Of a stretch of DNA of 35,731 bases, positions 14,405 through 22,482 are shown piece by piece. The notes beneath the pieces are model-generated. The model saw nothing but the letters and a program-made list of their open reading frames with translations, was not told the origin of the DNA and made no database searches. Origin of the DNA: Methylobacterium sp. (GTDB lineage Bacteria; Pseudomonadota; Alphaproteobacteria; Rhizobiales; Beijerinckiaceae); assembly GCF_019750675.1 (NCBI RefSeq), contig NZ_JAIEOF010000277.1, positions 1 to 35,731 of the forward strand, written 5' to 3'. Both the position numbers and the translations under genes were made by a program. Each line of letters begins with the position of its first letter. Position 1 is the stretch's first letter.

Positions 14405-15307
14405 ATGACCGGCACTCTCCCACTTCGCGACGTCCTCCTCGCCCTGGCGGTGGTGGCGGTCTGGGGCACGAACTTCGTCGTGATCCGGATCGGGCTCGAC
14501 CACCTGCCGCCGTTGCTCTTCGCCGCCCTGCGCTTCGTACTCGCGGCCCTGCCGGGCGTGTTCCTGCTGCGCCGCCCGGCGGTTCCGTGGCGCAATCTCG
14601 CCGCCTACGGCCTGCTGATCGGGGCCGGACAGTTCGGCCTGCTGTTCATCGCCCTGCGCGGCCACATCGCCCCCGGCCTCGCCTCCCTGGTGATCCAGAT
14701 CCAGGTCTTCTTCACCATCGGCCTCTCGGTCCGGCTCACCGGCGAGCGGGTGTCCGGCCATCAATGGGCGGCCCTCGGCCTCGCGGCGGCGGGCCTCGCC
14801 GTCATCGCCGCCCACACCGATGCCGCGACGACGCCCTTCGGACTCGGGCTGGTCGTCTGCGCCGCGATGAGCTGGGCTGGCGGCAACATGGCGGCCAAGC
14901 GCAGCGGCGCGCGGTCGATGCTGCCCTACGTGATCTGGGCGAGCCTGTTCTCGGCCCCGCCGCTCCTCGCCGCCTCGTTCCTCCTCGAAGGCTGGGACGC
15001 CATCCGCGACGGCCTCGTGCGGGCAGACCTGGCGACCTGGGGCGCGGTGGTCTGGCAGGCGGTGGGCAACACCCTGTTCGGCTACGCGATCTGGGGCTGG
15101 CTGCTCGCGCGCCACCCCGCCGCCCTGATCACCCCGATGGCGCTGCTGGTGCCGGTCTTCGGCATGGGGGCCTCGGCCCTCTGGCTCGGCGAGCCGCTGC
15201 CCGGCTGGAAGCTCGGCGCCGCGGGCCTCGTCCTCGGCGGCCTCGCCCTCGGGCTGCTCTACCCGCGCTGGCGGGCGCGCGCCGCGGTCAAGAGCGCTCC
15301 GACCTGA
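14405..15307 (+). CDS. EamA/DMT-family transporter
   Basis: A 300-residue membrane protein with about ten hydrophobic helices in two EamA repeats. The first begins 'LLALAVVAVWGTNFVVIRIGL', the second 'GLGLVVCAAMSWAGGNMAAKRSG'. Sequence style, including 'APGLASLVIQIQVFFTIGL', is closest to the EamA branch that exports O-acetylserine and cysteine in E. coli, but the substrate cannot be fixed from sequence. The start is ATG 14405, where the hydrophobic protein begins; the frame upstream runs through the terminator and is not coding. The gene is convergent with mobA, with the two stop codons inside one perfect 14-bp palindrome. Confidence 0.88.
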   Translation: MTGTLPLRDVLLALAVVAVWGTNFVVIRIGLDHLPPLLFAALRFVLAALPGVFLLRRPAVPWRNLAAYGLLIGAGQFGLLFIALRGHIAPGLASLVIQIQVFFTIGLSVRLTGERVSGHQWAALGLAAAGLAVIAAHTDAATTPFGLGLVVCAAMSWAGGNMAAKRSGARSMLPYVIWASLFSAPPLLAASFLLEGWDAIRDGLVRADLATWGAVVWQAVGNTLFGYAIWGWLLARHPAALITPMALLVPVFGMGASALWLGEPLPGWKLGAAGLVLGGLALGLLYPRWRARAAVKSAPT

Positions 15308-15316
15308 CGCGTCAGG
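15303..15316. repeat. Perfect palindrome spanning both convergent stop codons
   Basis: CCTGACGCGTCAGG is its own reverse complement. It contains the TGA of the EamA gene (15305-15307) and, on the other strand, the TGA of mobA (15312-15314). With only 4 bases between the genes, it may act as a minimal two-way end signal or may be a consequence of the symmetric stops. Confidence 0.8.
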
Positions 15317-15932
15317 CGTCTTCCATCCCGGCGAGGCGGGCTTCGGCCGCCGCCAGGTCTTCCGGTGCGTTGATGTTGGCGAAGGGGTCGTGGGGCTCCG
15401 CCGGCCAGGACACCGCCACCGCGCCGTGGCGCCTGAGAAAGGCGCCGACCCGGCGCTCGCCGCGCTCCACCAGGGCCGCGCGCAGGTCCGCCCGCAGGGC
15501 CACGGGCCAGAGCGCCACCGTGAAGTGCTCGCGCCCGCCCGACGCCGCCATGGCGATGGCGTCATCCCGCCCGACCGCCCCGGCGAGGCGGGCGACGAGG
15601 TCCCGGGGCAGGAACGGCGCGTCGCCCGAGACGCTGGCGACGTGGCGCACGTCCGGATGAAGGGCGGCCGCATGGTCAAGCCCGGCGAGGATACCGGCCA
15701 GGGGCCCGGGATTGTCGGGCACCCCGTCGGGAACGATCGCGCCCGGGAAGTCGGGAAAGCGGCTTGGATCGCCGTTGGCGTTGAGGATCACGCCGGCCGC
15801 GCATTGGGGCGCGAAGCGGGTGTACACCCGGTCGAGCAGGGTGCGGCCCCCGAGGGTGCGCAGGGGCTTGTCGCCCCCGCCCATGCGGCGCGCGAGCCCG
15901 CCGGCGAGGATCACACCCAGCACCGGCGGCAT
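15312..15932 (-). CDS. mobA: Molybdenum cofactor guanylyltransferase
   Basis: A 206-residue protein with the nucleotidyltransferase fold. 'LGVILAGGLARRMGGGDKPL' at residues 5-23 is the GTP-binding signature (GGxxxRMGxxK), and 'VASVSGDAPFLP' supplies the metal-binding Asp. It attaches GMP to molybdopterin to make the MGD form of the cofactor. Enzymes of the DMSO-reductase family need MGD, whereas sulfite oxidases use unmodified Moco, so MobA is not required for the enzyme at the left end of the window. The ATG at 15930-15932 is 5 bases after the mrp stop, so both are read from the mrp promoter. Confidence 0.93.
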   Translation of the reverse strand: MPPVLGVILAGGLARRMGGGDKPLRTLGGRTLLDRVYTRFAPQCAAGVILNANGDPSRFPDFPGAIVPDGVPDNPGPLAGILAGLDHAAALHPDVRHVASVSGDAPFLPRDLVARLAGAVGRDDAIAMAASGGREHFTVALWPVALRADLRAALVERGERRVGAFLRRHGAVAVSWPAEPHDPFANINAPEDLAAAEARLAGMEDA

Positions 15933-15937
15933 CGCGG

Positions 15938-17065
15938 CTACTCGATGACGATGCGGGGGGCCGCCCGCGGGGCCGGGCCGCCGGTCAGGTTGCCCCAGAG
16001 CTTGGCGGCGATGGCGCGATAGACCTGGGCGTGCGGTCCGTCGGGGTCCACCGCCACCACGGGACGGCCGGCATCCGAGGTCTCGCGGATCGTCATGTTC
16101 AGCGGCACCTCGCCGAGGAACGGCACCTCCAGCCGCTCCGCCTCCGCGCGGGCGCCGCCATGACCGAAGATGTGCGAGGCCGTGCCGCAATGCGGGCAGA
16201 CGAAGGTCGCCATGTTCTCGATCACGCCGAGGATCGGCACCGCAACCTTGCGGAACATCGTGACGCCGCGGCGCGCGTCGATGAGGGCGAGGTCCTGCGG
16301 CGTCGAGACGATGACCGCGCCGGAGAGGGGGGTCGCCTGGGCCATGGTGAGCTGCGCGTCGCCGGTGCCGGGGGGCATGTCGACGATCAGAACGTCGAGT
16401 TCGCCCCAGGCGACCTCCCGCAGCATCTGGGTGATGGCCGACTGCACCATGGGGCCGCGCCAGATCATCGCCGTCTCGGGCTCGATCAGGAAGCCGATCG
16501 ACATCACCTTGATGCCGAAGCCCTCCATCGGGGCGAGCAGGCGCTCCTCGATGACCTTGGGTTTCCCGGAGAGCCCGAACAGCTTGGGCACCGAGGGACC
16601 GTAGATGTCGGCATCGAGCAGCCCGACCTTCAGACCCTGGGCCGAGAGCGCCAGGGCGAGGTTGCAGGCGGTGGTCGACTTGCCGACGCCGCCCTTGCCG
16701 GAGGCGACGGCCACGATGTGGCGTACGCCCGGAAGGGCTGGGCCGGTACGCGGCGGCGGCGGAGCGGCCGGGCGTCCCGGGGCGGGCGGCGGCGGCTGAG
16801 CCGGCTGGTTCGGCCCGCGCTCGGAGGTCAGGCTGGCGAAGACGCCGGAAACGCCCGGCGTCGCCAGGATCGCGCCCTCGGCCCGGCGCCGGATCGGCTC
16901 GAAGCGCTCGGCCTCGCTCGGGTCGATCAGGATCGAGAACATCACCCGGTTCGTCGGGTCCACCACGACCTGCGACAGCCGCCCGGAGGCCGGCAGCGTG
17001 GTCCCGGCGGCATCGACCGTCACGGTCGAGAGGACCGCCAGCACATCGTCTCGGGTGATCGCCAA
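15938..17065 (-). CDS. mrp: Mrp/ApbC-type P-loop iron-sulfur carrier ATPase
   Basis: A 375-residue protein. Residues 1-80 form the MIP18/DUF59-like domain ('AITRDDVLAVLSTV'). A proline-rich linker (88-108) joins it to the NTPase domain, whose deviant Walker A reads GKGGVGKST (123-131), with 'LLDADIYGPSVPKL' and 'VDMPPGTGDAQLT' following. The CPHC pair (Cys290, Cys293) bridges a Fe-S cluster between two subunits. It delivers clusters to apo-proteins. The start is TTG at 17063-17065, supported by a perfect AAGGAG (17074-17079, minus strand) 8 bases upstream; the longer frame beyond is arginine-rich and has no such site. Together with mobA it forms a cofactor-maturation pair. Confidence 0.93.
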   Translation of the reverse strand: MAITRDDVLAVLSTVTVDAAGTTLPASGRLSQVVVDPTNRVMFSILIDPSEAERFEPIRRRAEGAILATPGVSGVFASLTSERGPNQPAQPPPPAPGRPAAPPPPRTGPALPGVRHIVAVASGKGGVGKSTTACNLALALSAQGLKVGLLDADIYGPSVPKLFGLSGKPKVIEERLLAPMEGFGIKVMSIGFLIEPETAMIWRGPMVQSAITQMLREVAWGELDVLIVDMPPGTGDAQLTMAQATPLSGAVIVSTPQDLALIDARRGVTMFRKVAVPILGVIENMATFVCPHCGTASHIFGHGGARAEAERLEVPFLGEVPLNMTIRETSDAGRPVVAVDPDGPHAQVYRAIAAKLWGNLTGGPAPRAAPRIVIE

Positions 17066-17421
17066 GGGTCTGGCTCCTTGCCGCGGCGGGCCGGACGGAG
17101 GGCCACGGCGCGGACACAATCGGGAGAGGCTCGCGCACGCCGCGGCGCAGGCCGTCGCGTTCACGAAGAGCCCATGCGACAGCACAGCCAGCGCTTCGAC
17201 GCAAGCGCGGAGCGCGCGACGCGGGGCGACAGCCGGTCGCGGCCCCGTGCTACGAGCGGACCTCAACCAAGCGCGGTCGCGAATTCGGTTCAGGGTTTGG
17301 TAGGGATGTCGCGAGGGCACGCAGCCGTGATTGCGCCCTCCCACCGCCCGGCCACGTTCGGTCCCGAGAGATTGGGGCGCCTCCGGCAAGGACGGCGCGA
17401 ACGGACCGGGATCGTCACATC
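17066..17421. other. Divergent spacer between mrp and the diguanylate cyclase gene
   Basis: These 356 bases separate two divergent genes and must hold both promoters. I see the mrp ribosome binding site (17074-17079, minus strand) but no sigma-70 pair that I would defend, and no RNA gene or strong hairpin. Confidence 0.4.
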
Positions 17422-18783
17422 GTGCTCGATTGCATTCGCCGCTGGCTCGCCACGCCCGAGCGGGCTTTCACACGTCGGCCGCGCGGCGAGGTCGCCCTGA
17501 CCGACCTCACGGTGAGCCCGCGCCTCCTGCGCTTCTCCCGCCCCGTCTCGGCCCGCTACGAGATCGACACGCGCCAGGAGCGTGCGCGCCACCTGCGCAG
17601 CACGATCCTGATCGGACTCGTCTTCCACAACGGCTTCTCCCTCACGACATGGCTGCTGGCGCCGGAGATGCTGCCCCTGGCCTTGGGGCTCCGCCTGGGT
17701 CTCGTGACGCCGCTGGCCCTGCTCCTGGCCTGGGCCGTGCCCCGGATGCAGGGCCCGCGGCGCGAGCGCATGGTCACAGCCACGATGCTGCTCGTGACGG
17801 GGGTGCCGATCCTGCTCTTCTGTCTGGGGCAAGGCACCCTGAGCGCCATCGGCTTCATCGAGTATCCGCTGATGGTGGTGTTCGCCGCGCTGATGCTCGT
17901 GCTGCGCTTTCCCCATGCCCTGGTGCTCACGGGCCTCGGCGCGGCAGGCGCCCTCGCGGCCATCGGCTTACGGGGCGACCTGAGCCCCGAACTCGCCCTC
18001 TGCCTCGCCTTCCAGGCGGTGACGGCCAGCGTGTTCGTCCTCTACGGCAACCACCAGATCGAGGGCGTGCGTCGGCGGGCCTACCTCGTCTCCCTGCGCG
18101 AGATCCTGCGCTCGGCCGGCCTCGAGCATGACCGGCGCGTCCTCACCGTGCTGTCCGAGACCGACGCCCTCACGGGTCTGGCCAACCGCCGCGCCCTCGA
18201 CGCGGCCCTGGCGGCCTCCGCCGACGAGACGCGCGGCACCGCCCTCCTCATGATCGACGTGGATCACTTCAAGCGCTTCAACGACGCCTACGGTCATCCG
18301 GCCGGGGACGCCTGCCTGCGCCGCATCGCCGAGGCCCTCGCCGGGCAGACCCGCGGCGGGCGCGATGTGGTGGCGCGCTACGGCGGCGAGGAATTCTCGC
18401 TGCTGATGCGGGCCTGCGACCGGCGCGGGGTGGAACGCGTCGTCCGGCGCCTGAATCTCGCCATCGCTCGCTTGGCCATCCCGCACGCGGACCGGGACGA
18501 CGGGCTGTCGCGCATCACCGTGAGCGTCGGAGTCGCGCTCACGGGGCCGGGCCGGAGCGCAGGGCCGGACGAACTCCTGGCCGAGGCCGACGGGGCCCTC
18601 TACGAGGCGAAGCGGCGGGGCCGGAACACCCACGTGATCCGGCAGATCGGCGCGGGCGACCTGTCCGCCCGCGAGCGGCCGTACGGTCGCCTGACGGTGC
18701 TGCGCCGGCCGGCCGCACGGACGGCACCACCGAAGGTCGTGCCGCTGCGCCATGCCGAAACCAATGCCGCCCTGGCTCGTTGA
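17422..18783 (+). CDS. Membrane diguanylate cyclase (GGDEF), without canonical I-site
   Basis: A 453-residue protein with a GTG start. Residues ~60-210 contain six predicted membrane helices (61-79, 84-106, 117-136, 143-162, 165-184, 190-209). The GGDEF domain spans ~245-405: 'SETDALTGLANRRALD' (246-260), 'MIDVDHFKRFNDAYGH' with the metal Asp, and the active-site GGEEF (321-325). It should make c-di-GMP from two GTP. The position where the inhibitory RxxD site normally lies, five residues before GGEEF, reads GGRD (312-315), with Arg at 311 instead, so product inhibition may be absent or altered. No EAL domain is present. The C-terminal ~45 residues are basic and of unknown role. Confidence 0.9.
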   Translation: MLDCIRRWLATPERAFTRRPRGEVALTDLTVSPRLLRFSRPVSARYEIDTRQERARHLRSTILIGLVFHNGFSLTTWLLAPEMLPLALGLRLGLVTPLALLLAWAVPRMQGPRRERMVTATMLLVTGVPILLFCLGQGTLSAIGFIEYPLMVVFAALMLVLRFPHALVLTGLGAAGALAAIGLRGDLSPELALCLAFQAVTASVFVLYGNHQIEGVRRRAYLVSLREILRSAGLEHDRRVLTVLSETDALTGLANRRALDAALAASADETRGTALLMIDVDHFKRFNDAYGHPAGDACLRRIAEALAGQTRGGRDVVARYGGEEFSLLMRACDRRGVERVVRRLNLAIARLAIPHADRDDGLSRITVSVGVALTGPGRSAGPDELLAEADGALYEAKRRGRNTHVIRQIGAGDLSARERPYGRLTVLRRPAARTAPPKVVPLRHAETNAALAR

Positions 18784-18793
18784 GCACACGAAC

Positions 18794-18817
18794 CGGCAGC
18801 GCGCGACCGCGCTGCCG
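18794..18817 (+). terminator. Strong hairpin after the diguanylate cyclase gene
   Basis: CGGCAGCGCG (18794-18803) and CGCGCTGCCG (18808-18817) form a perfect 10-bp G+C-rich stem with the tetraloop CGAC, 10 bases past the stop codon. No T tract follows, so it may be a partial terminator or an RNase barrier. Confidence 0.5.
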
Positions 18818-18849
18818 ACGCCGATCGACGAGTTGGAGACAACGATCCC

Positions 18850-19353
18850 ATGCACCAGGGCAACCACCGCGACCACGAGGGCGCCAAGAAGCTGTTCGCC
18901 CTCATCAAGGACGTCAAGGTCGCGATGATGACCACCGCCGACCAGGACGGGAAGCTCTACAGCCGCCCGATGTGGTGCCAGGAGGCGGACGAGAACGGCG
19001 ACCTGTGGTTCTTCACCAAGCTGCATTCGCCGAAGACCGCCGAGATCAGCAAGGACAATCAGATCAACCTCGCCTACTCGGACCCATCGAGCCAGACCTA
19101 CGTTTCGATCGCCGGCAAGGCCGAGATCGTCACCGATCAGCCGACCATCAACGACAAGTGGAGCGAGAGCCTCAAGACCTGGTTCCCCAACGGCAAGGAA
19201 GACCCCGAGGTCGCTCTGCTGCGCGTCCACCCCGAGAAGGGCGAGTACTGGGACAGCCCGAACGCCACGATGCTGCATATCTACGGATACGTGAAGGCGG
19301 CGCTCACAGGCGAGTCGCCCAAGACCGAGACCAAGAAGGTCGACCTCGCCTGA
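18850..19353 (+). CDS. Pyridoxamine 5'-phosphate oxidase-fold general stress protein
   Basis: A 167-residue protein of the split-barrel flavin-binding fold, in the branch often labelled general stress protein 26-like. Recognisable pieces are 'VAMMTTADQDGKLYSRPMWC' (26-45), 'DLWFFTKLHSPKTAEI' (51-66) and 'YVSIAGKAEIVTD'. Members bind FMN or FAD; their substrates are mostly unknown, and this is not PdxH. The ATG lies 14 bases after a GGAGAC site (rather long spacing). It is a single gene bounded upstream by the hairpin at 18794-18817 and downstream by a terminator at 19379. Confidence 0.85.
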   Translation: MHQGNHRDHEGAKKLFALIKDVKVAMMTTADQDGKLYSRPMWCQEADENGDLWFFTKLHSPKTAEISKDNQINLAYSDPSSQTYVSIAGKAEIVTDQPTINDKWSESLKTWFPNGKEDPEVALLRVHPEKGEYWDSPNATMLHIYGYVKAALTGESPKTETKKVDLA

Positions 19354-19378
19354 TCGTCGGGCCTCGTCGATAGAATGC

Positions 19379-19417
19379 GAAGGCGGCGCTCCCTCGTGTG
19401 CGCCGCCTTCTTCGTTT
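19379..19417 (+). terminator. Intrinsic terminator after the stress-protein gene
   Basis: GAAGGCGGCG (19379-19388) pairs perfectly with CGCCGCCTTC (19401-19410) across a 12-base loop and is followed by TTCGTTT. It starts 26 bases after the stop. Confidence 0.85.
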
Positions 19418-19434
19418 GGCAGCCCCTTGAGGTC

Positions 19435-19460
19435 GTCGCGGCGCAGCCCTGCGTCGCGAC
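19435..19460 (+). promoter_or_regulatory. Hairpin upstream of pncB
   Basis: GTCGCG-G-CGCA and TGCG-T-CGCGAC form an 11-pair stem including one G-T pair, with loop GCCC. It lies about 70-95 bases upstream of the pncB start. No T tract follows. It could be a leader structure or a DNA site for a NAD-metabolism regulator; neither can be decided here. Confidence 0.35.
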
Positions 19461-19530
19461 CGATTGACTTACCATCGGATGCCATGCGCCTCTCTGCCTC
19501 GCGGGCGCTGAGGGCGCCGCTTGAGGGGCC

Positions 19531-20835
19531 GTGATCCGTACCATGCTCGATCTTGCCACGCGGGTGTACAACCACAGCTTCAAGATCGACCCGATCGTCC
19601 GGTCCCTGCTCGACACGGACTTCTACAAGCTCCTGATGGCGCAGACGATCTTCCGCCGTCATCGCGACGCCCGCGTCACCTTCGGCATTCAGAACCGTTC
19701 GCGGCAGGTGCGCCTGGCGGATTTCGTCGATGCCGGCGAGTTGCGCGAGCAGCTCGACCACGCCCGCTCCGTCTCCCTAAGCCGGGGTGAATCCACCTGG
19801 CTGCGCGGCAACACCTTCTACGGCCAGCGCCAGATGTTCTCGGCCGACTTCATGGACTGGCTCGAGGGTTTTCGCCTGCCCGAGTACGAACTGGAGGCGC
19901 GGGACGGGCAGTACGTCCTCACCTTCCACGGGCCCTGGCTCGAGACCACCATGTGGGAGGTGCCGGCGCTCGCCATCCTCAACGAGTTGCGCACCCGTGG
20001 CGTGGTGCGCCACCTCGGCAAGCTCGACCTTCAGGTGCTGTATGCCCGCGCGATGACCCGGGTCTGGGAAAAGATCGAGCGGCTGCAGCGCCTGCCCGAC
20101 CTATCCATCGCGGATTTCGGGACCCGGCGGCGCCACGGCTTCCTGTGGCAGGACTGGTGCGTCGAGGCCATGCACGAGGCCCTGGGCGACCGCTTCCTCG
20201 GCACTTCGAACTGCCTCATCGCCCTGCGCCGCGAGGTCGAGGCGGTGGGCACCAACGCCCACGAGTTGCCGATGGTCTACGCCGCCCTGGCCGACGACGA
20301 TGCGGGCCTTGCCCGAGCGCCCTACGACGTGCTGGCCGACTGGCAGCAGGATTACGCCGGCAACCTCCTGGTGATGCTACCGGACACCTACGGCACCACC
20401 GGCTTCCTGGCGAAGGCCCCCGACTGGATGAACGCCTGGACCGGGATCCGCATCGACTCGAAGGAGCCGATCGCCGGCGGCGAGGAGGCCATCGCCTGGT
20501 GGCGCTCGCGGGGCTCGGACCCCCGCGAAAAGCTCGCGATCTTCTCCGACGGTCTCGACATCGACACCATCGAGGCGATCCACGCCCATTTTCACGGCCG
20601 GATGCGGATCGGCTACGGCTGGGGCACGCTGCTCACCAACGATTTCCGGGGTCTTGTCCCGGACGGGCGCCTGGATCCGATCTCCATCGTCTGCAAGGTG
20701 ATCGCGGCGGACGGCCGGCCCACCGTGAAGATCTCCGACAACCCGTCGAAGGCGATCGGCCCGGCCGAGGAGATCGCGCGCTACACCCGCGTCTTCGGCA
20801 TCGAGAGCCAGCCCGCGATGCCGGTTCTGGTCTGA
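19531..20835 (+). CDS. pncB: Nicotinate phosphoribosyltransferase
   Basis: Up to 434 residues, family-typical. It converts nicotinate and PRPP to nicotinate mononucleotide in the NAD salvage pathway. Visible signatures are '[14 protein letters not shown]' near the N-terminus, '[16 protein letters not shown]', '[25 protein letters not shown]' split across the active site with the His that is phosphorylated in this family, and '[14 protein letters not shown]' near the C-terminus. The start is uncertain: GTG 19531 has GAGGGG only 2 bases upstream, whereas ATG 19543 has it 14 bases upstream; homologous N-termini ('..DxATRxYNH') fit either. The gene is convergent with the chemoreceptor-like gene, with 7 bases between the stops. 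Confidence 0.95.
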   Translation: MIRTMLDLATRVYNHSFKIDPIVRSLLDTDFYKLLMAQTIFRRHRDARVTFGIQNRSRQVRLADFVDAGELREQLDHARSVSLSRGESTWLRGNTFYGQRQMFSADFMDWLEGFRLPEYELEARDGQYVLTFHGPWLETTMWEVPALAILNELRTRGVVRHLGKLDLQVLYARAMTRVWEKIERLQRLPDLSIADFGTRRRHGFLWQDWCVEAMHEALGDRFLGTSNCLIALRREVEAVGTNAHELPMVYAALADDDAGLARAPYDVLADWQQDYAGNLLVMLPDTYGTTGFLAKAPDWMNAWTGIRIDSKEPIAGGEEAIAWWRSRGSDPREKLAIFSDGLDIDTIEAIHAHFHGRMRIGYGWGTLLTNDFRGLVPDGRLDPISIVCKVIAADGRPTVKISDNPSKAIGPAEEIARYTRVFGIESQPAMPVLV

Positions 20836-20842
20836 CGGACGC

Positions 20843-21922
20843 TCAACGCGGGGACTGGACGATGACCCCGTACCAGCCGAGCCCCGCATAGGTCTCGTAG
20901 CCCGGCGTGCGGTGGAAGGCGACGATCCGCCCGGTCCGGGGATCGAGATCGGCTCCGCTCGCCCGGCCGTTGGCGGCCAGCGGCAGGGTTTCCTCCAGCA
21001 CGCCGCGTCCGTCCGAGGCCGCGATGACGCGGTGGCGCGCATCGACGAGGAGGACACGGGTGCGAGCCTTGTCCTCGCCCGACACCCGCACGCCCTCGAC
21101 GATGGCGCGGGCCTGGGCCTGCCAGTCGAAGTGGATGGCCAGGACACCGATCGGCCGGGCCCGGGTGTCCCCATCGGCGCGCACGCTGGCGCAGTAGGTC
21201 GCGACCTGCGCACCGCCGAGGCCGGGCTGGTCCGTCACATCGGCGGCGACGTAGGCGTCACCGTCGGGCAGCGCGGCCGCACGCCGAAACCAGTCCTGAT
21301 CGGCGACGTTGCGCCCGACGAGGCCGGGATAGCGGTCCGGCCGGCCGTGGGCGAGGACGTTGCCCTGCAGGTCGCAGAGCCAAAGGTCGAGATAGACCGT
21401 GTAGGCGTCGAGGATGATGCCCAGGCGCCGGGTGGCGTGGGCCATCGCCTCGGGCGTCGGCGTCGCGGCGCAGGCCACCAGGGCCGCGTCGGTGGCCCAC
21501 CAGCGCACGTCGCAGGTACGCTCGTAGAGATTCCGATCGATGAGTTCGACCGCGTTGAGGGCGAGATCGATCAAACGGTCGGTCTGCGATCCCTCCGCGA
21601 AGCTCCGGACCCGGATCTGGAGGCTGGCGATGCGGTTCGACAGTTCGACCTCCAGGGCGCGGGCGACATTCTCCACCTCCGCGCCGATCGCCCGCACCTC
21701 CTGAGCAACCACCGAGAAGCCACGGCCCATCTCGCCGGCGCGGGCCGCCTCGATCAAGGCGTTGAGGGCAAGCATCTTCACCTGTCCGGTGATCGCCTGG
21801 ATGCGCCGGCTCTTGTCGAACGAGATGCGCTGGAGTTCGGCGATCTCGGTTGCGATTCCGCTCAGGCTGGTCGCGTCGGGCAAGGAAGAACCGGCGCCCA
21901 CGTCCATCGCCGTGTCGTGCAA
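20843..21922 (-). CDS. Soluble chemoreceptor-like protein with N-terminal signalling tip and C-terminal Cache-like sensor
   Basis: About 359 residues with no membrane helix. The N-terminal ~100 residues contain the methyl-accepting protein hairpin tip, 'ITGQVKMLALNALIEAARAG', then 'MGRGFSVVAQEVRAIG'. The arms on either side are short. The C-terminal ~230 residues resemble a Cache-type sensor: 'TVYLDLWLCDLQGNVLAHGR', 'VADQDWFRRAAALPDGDAYV', 'GVLAIHFDWQAQARAIVEG', 'RVLLVDARHRVIAASDG'. Chemoreceptors normally have the sensor first and the tip last, so this order is inverted. TTG at 21920-21922 is chosen because GGAGG (21928-21932, minus strand) is 5 bases upstream; GTG 21926-21928 is the alternative. 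A 21-bp palindrome lies just upstream. Confidence 0.8.
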   Translation of the reverse strand: MHDTAMDVGAGSSLPDATSLSGIATEIAELQRISFDKSRRIQAITGQVKMLALNALIEAARAGEMGRGFSVVAQEVRAIGAEVENVARALEVELSNRIASLQIRVRSFAEGSQTDRLIDLALNAVELIDRNLYERTCDVRWWATDAALVACAATPTPEAMAHATRRLGIILDAYTVYLDLWLCDLQGNVLAHGRPDRYPGLVGRNVADQDWFRRAAALPDGDAYVAADVTDQPGLGGAQVATYCASVRADGDTRARPIGVLAIHFDWQAQARAIVEGVRVSGEDKARTRVLLVDARHRVIAASDGRGVLEETLPLAANGRASGADLDPRTGRIVAFHRTPGYETYAGLGWYGVIVQSPR

Positions 21923-22482
21923 AACCACCTCCCCGTTTCGTCGGATGTCGTCCGTCGCCGTACGTCACCGTGACTTACGAAAACAAGCTTATCGTTCGAT
22001 TAAAGTCCGCGCTCGGCACAATCTCGTCGCGTAATCCGACGGCTTCGGCGGAGGCTGTGACTTGGAACAGCTTGGCGACCGACCGGCTTCGGCAAATACA
22101 TCATTCCGATTTGCGGAAGTCGCTTGTGTGCATTCCCGCCTGACACGGCCGGCACGCCAGCAAAATATCCGGCGGCGAAAGACATGTTTTGGTAGTGCCG
22201 CGGCAAAGCCACCGATCTTGACGTCGGCCCTGGCGACGAGACCACGGCACCCGGAGCGAAGAACGCAGGGACGCGGCGTCGGATACGACTTTCCCGATCC
22301 CGTTGCCGGCGTGGCGGTGCCCTTCAGCTATGCCGTGGATGCAGGGCGAAGTGCATCCGATCACGGTTTCGCGACGAGACGACCCGGCCGAAGGGATCGT
22401 TTTTCGCGAGCGCTTCGTTCTCATCGCGGTGGTGCCCGCATGCGCGCGGTCCCGCGCGTCGCGTCTGGAACACGGAACCGGA
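21923..22482. other. Divergent spacer between chemoreceptor-like gene and AI-2E permease gene
   Basis: No gene is supported in these 560 bases; frames that are open here lack coding character. The part 21975-22110 is comparatively A/T-rich and is the likely promoter region of the minus-strand gene. TTGACG at 22218-22223 is a good -35 match but has no -10 partner at 16-18 bases. The 21-bp palindrome at its left edge is listed separately. Confidence 0.4.
21959..21979. promoter_or_regulatory. 21-bp near-perfect palindrome, candidate operator
   Basis: CGTA-c-GTCAC-c-GTGAC-t-TACG, centred on base 21969. Nine of ten symmetric pairs match. It lies 37 bases upstream of the chosen start of the chemoreceptor-like gene, where a repressor or activator dimer could control it. 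Confidence 0.55.

Noticed and set aside
13790..15679. Long minus-strand open frame across ppiB, the exporter and part of mobA
   Set aside because: It overlaps well-supported genes on the other strand and its product is low-complexity and Arg/Glu-rich.
17968..19761. Minus-strand 597-codon frame across the cyclase and stress-protein genes
   Set aside because: It covers three convincing plus-strand features and two terminators, and it has no domain signal.
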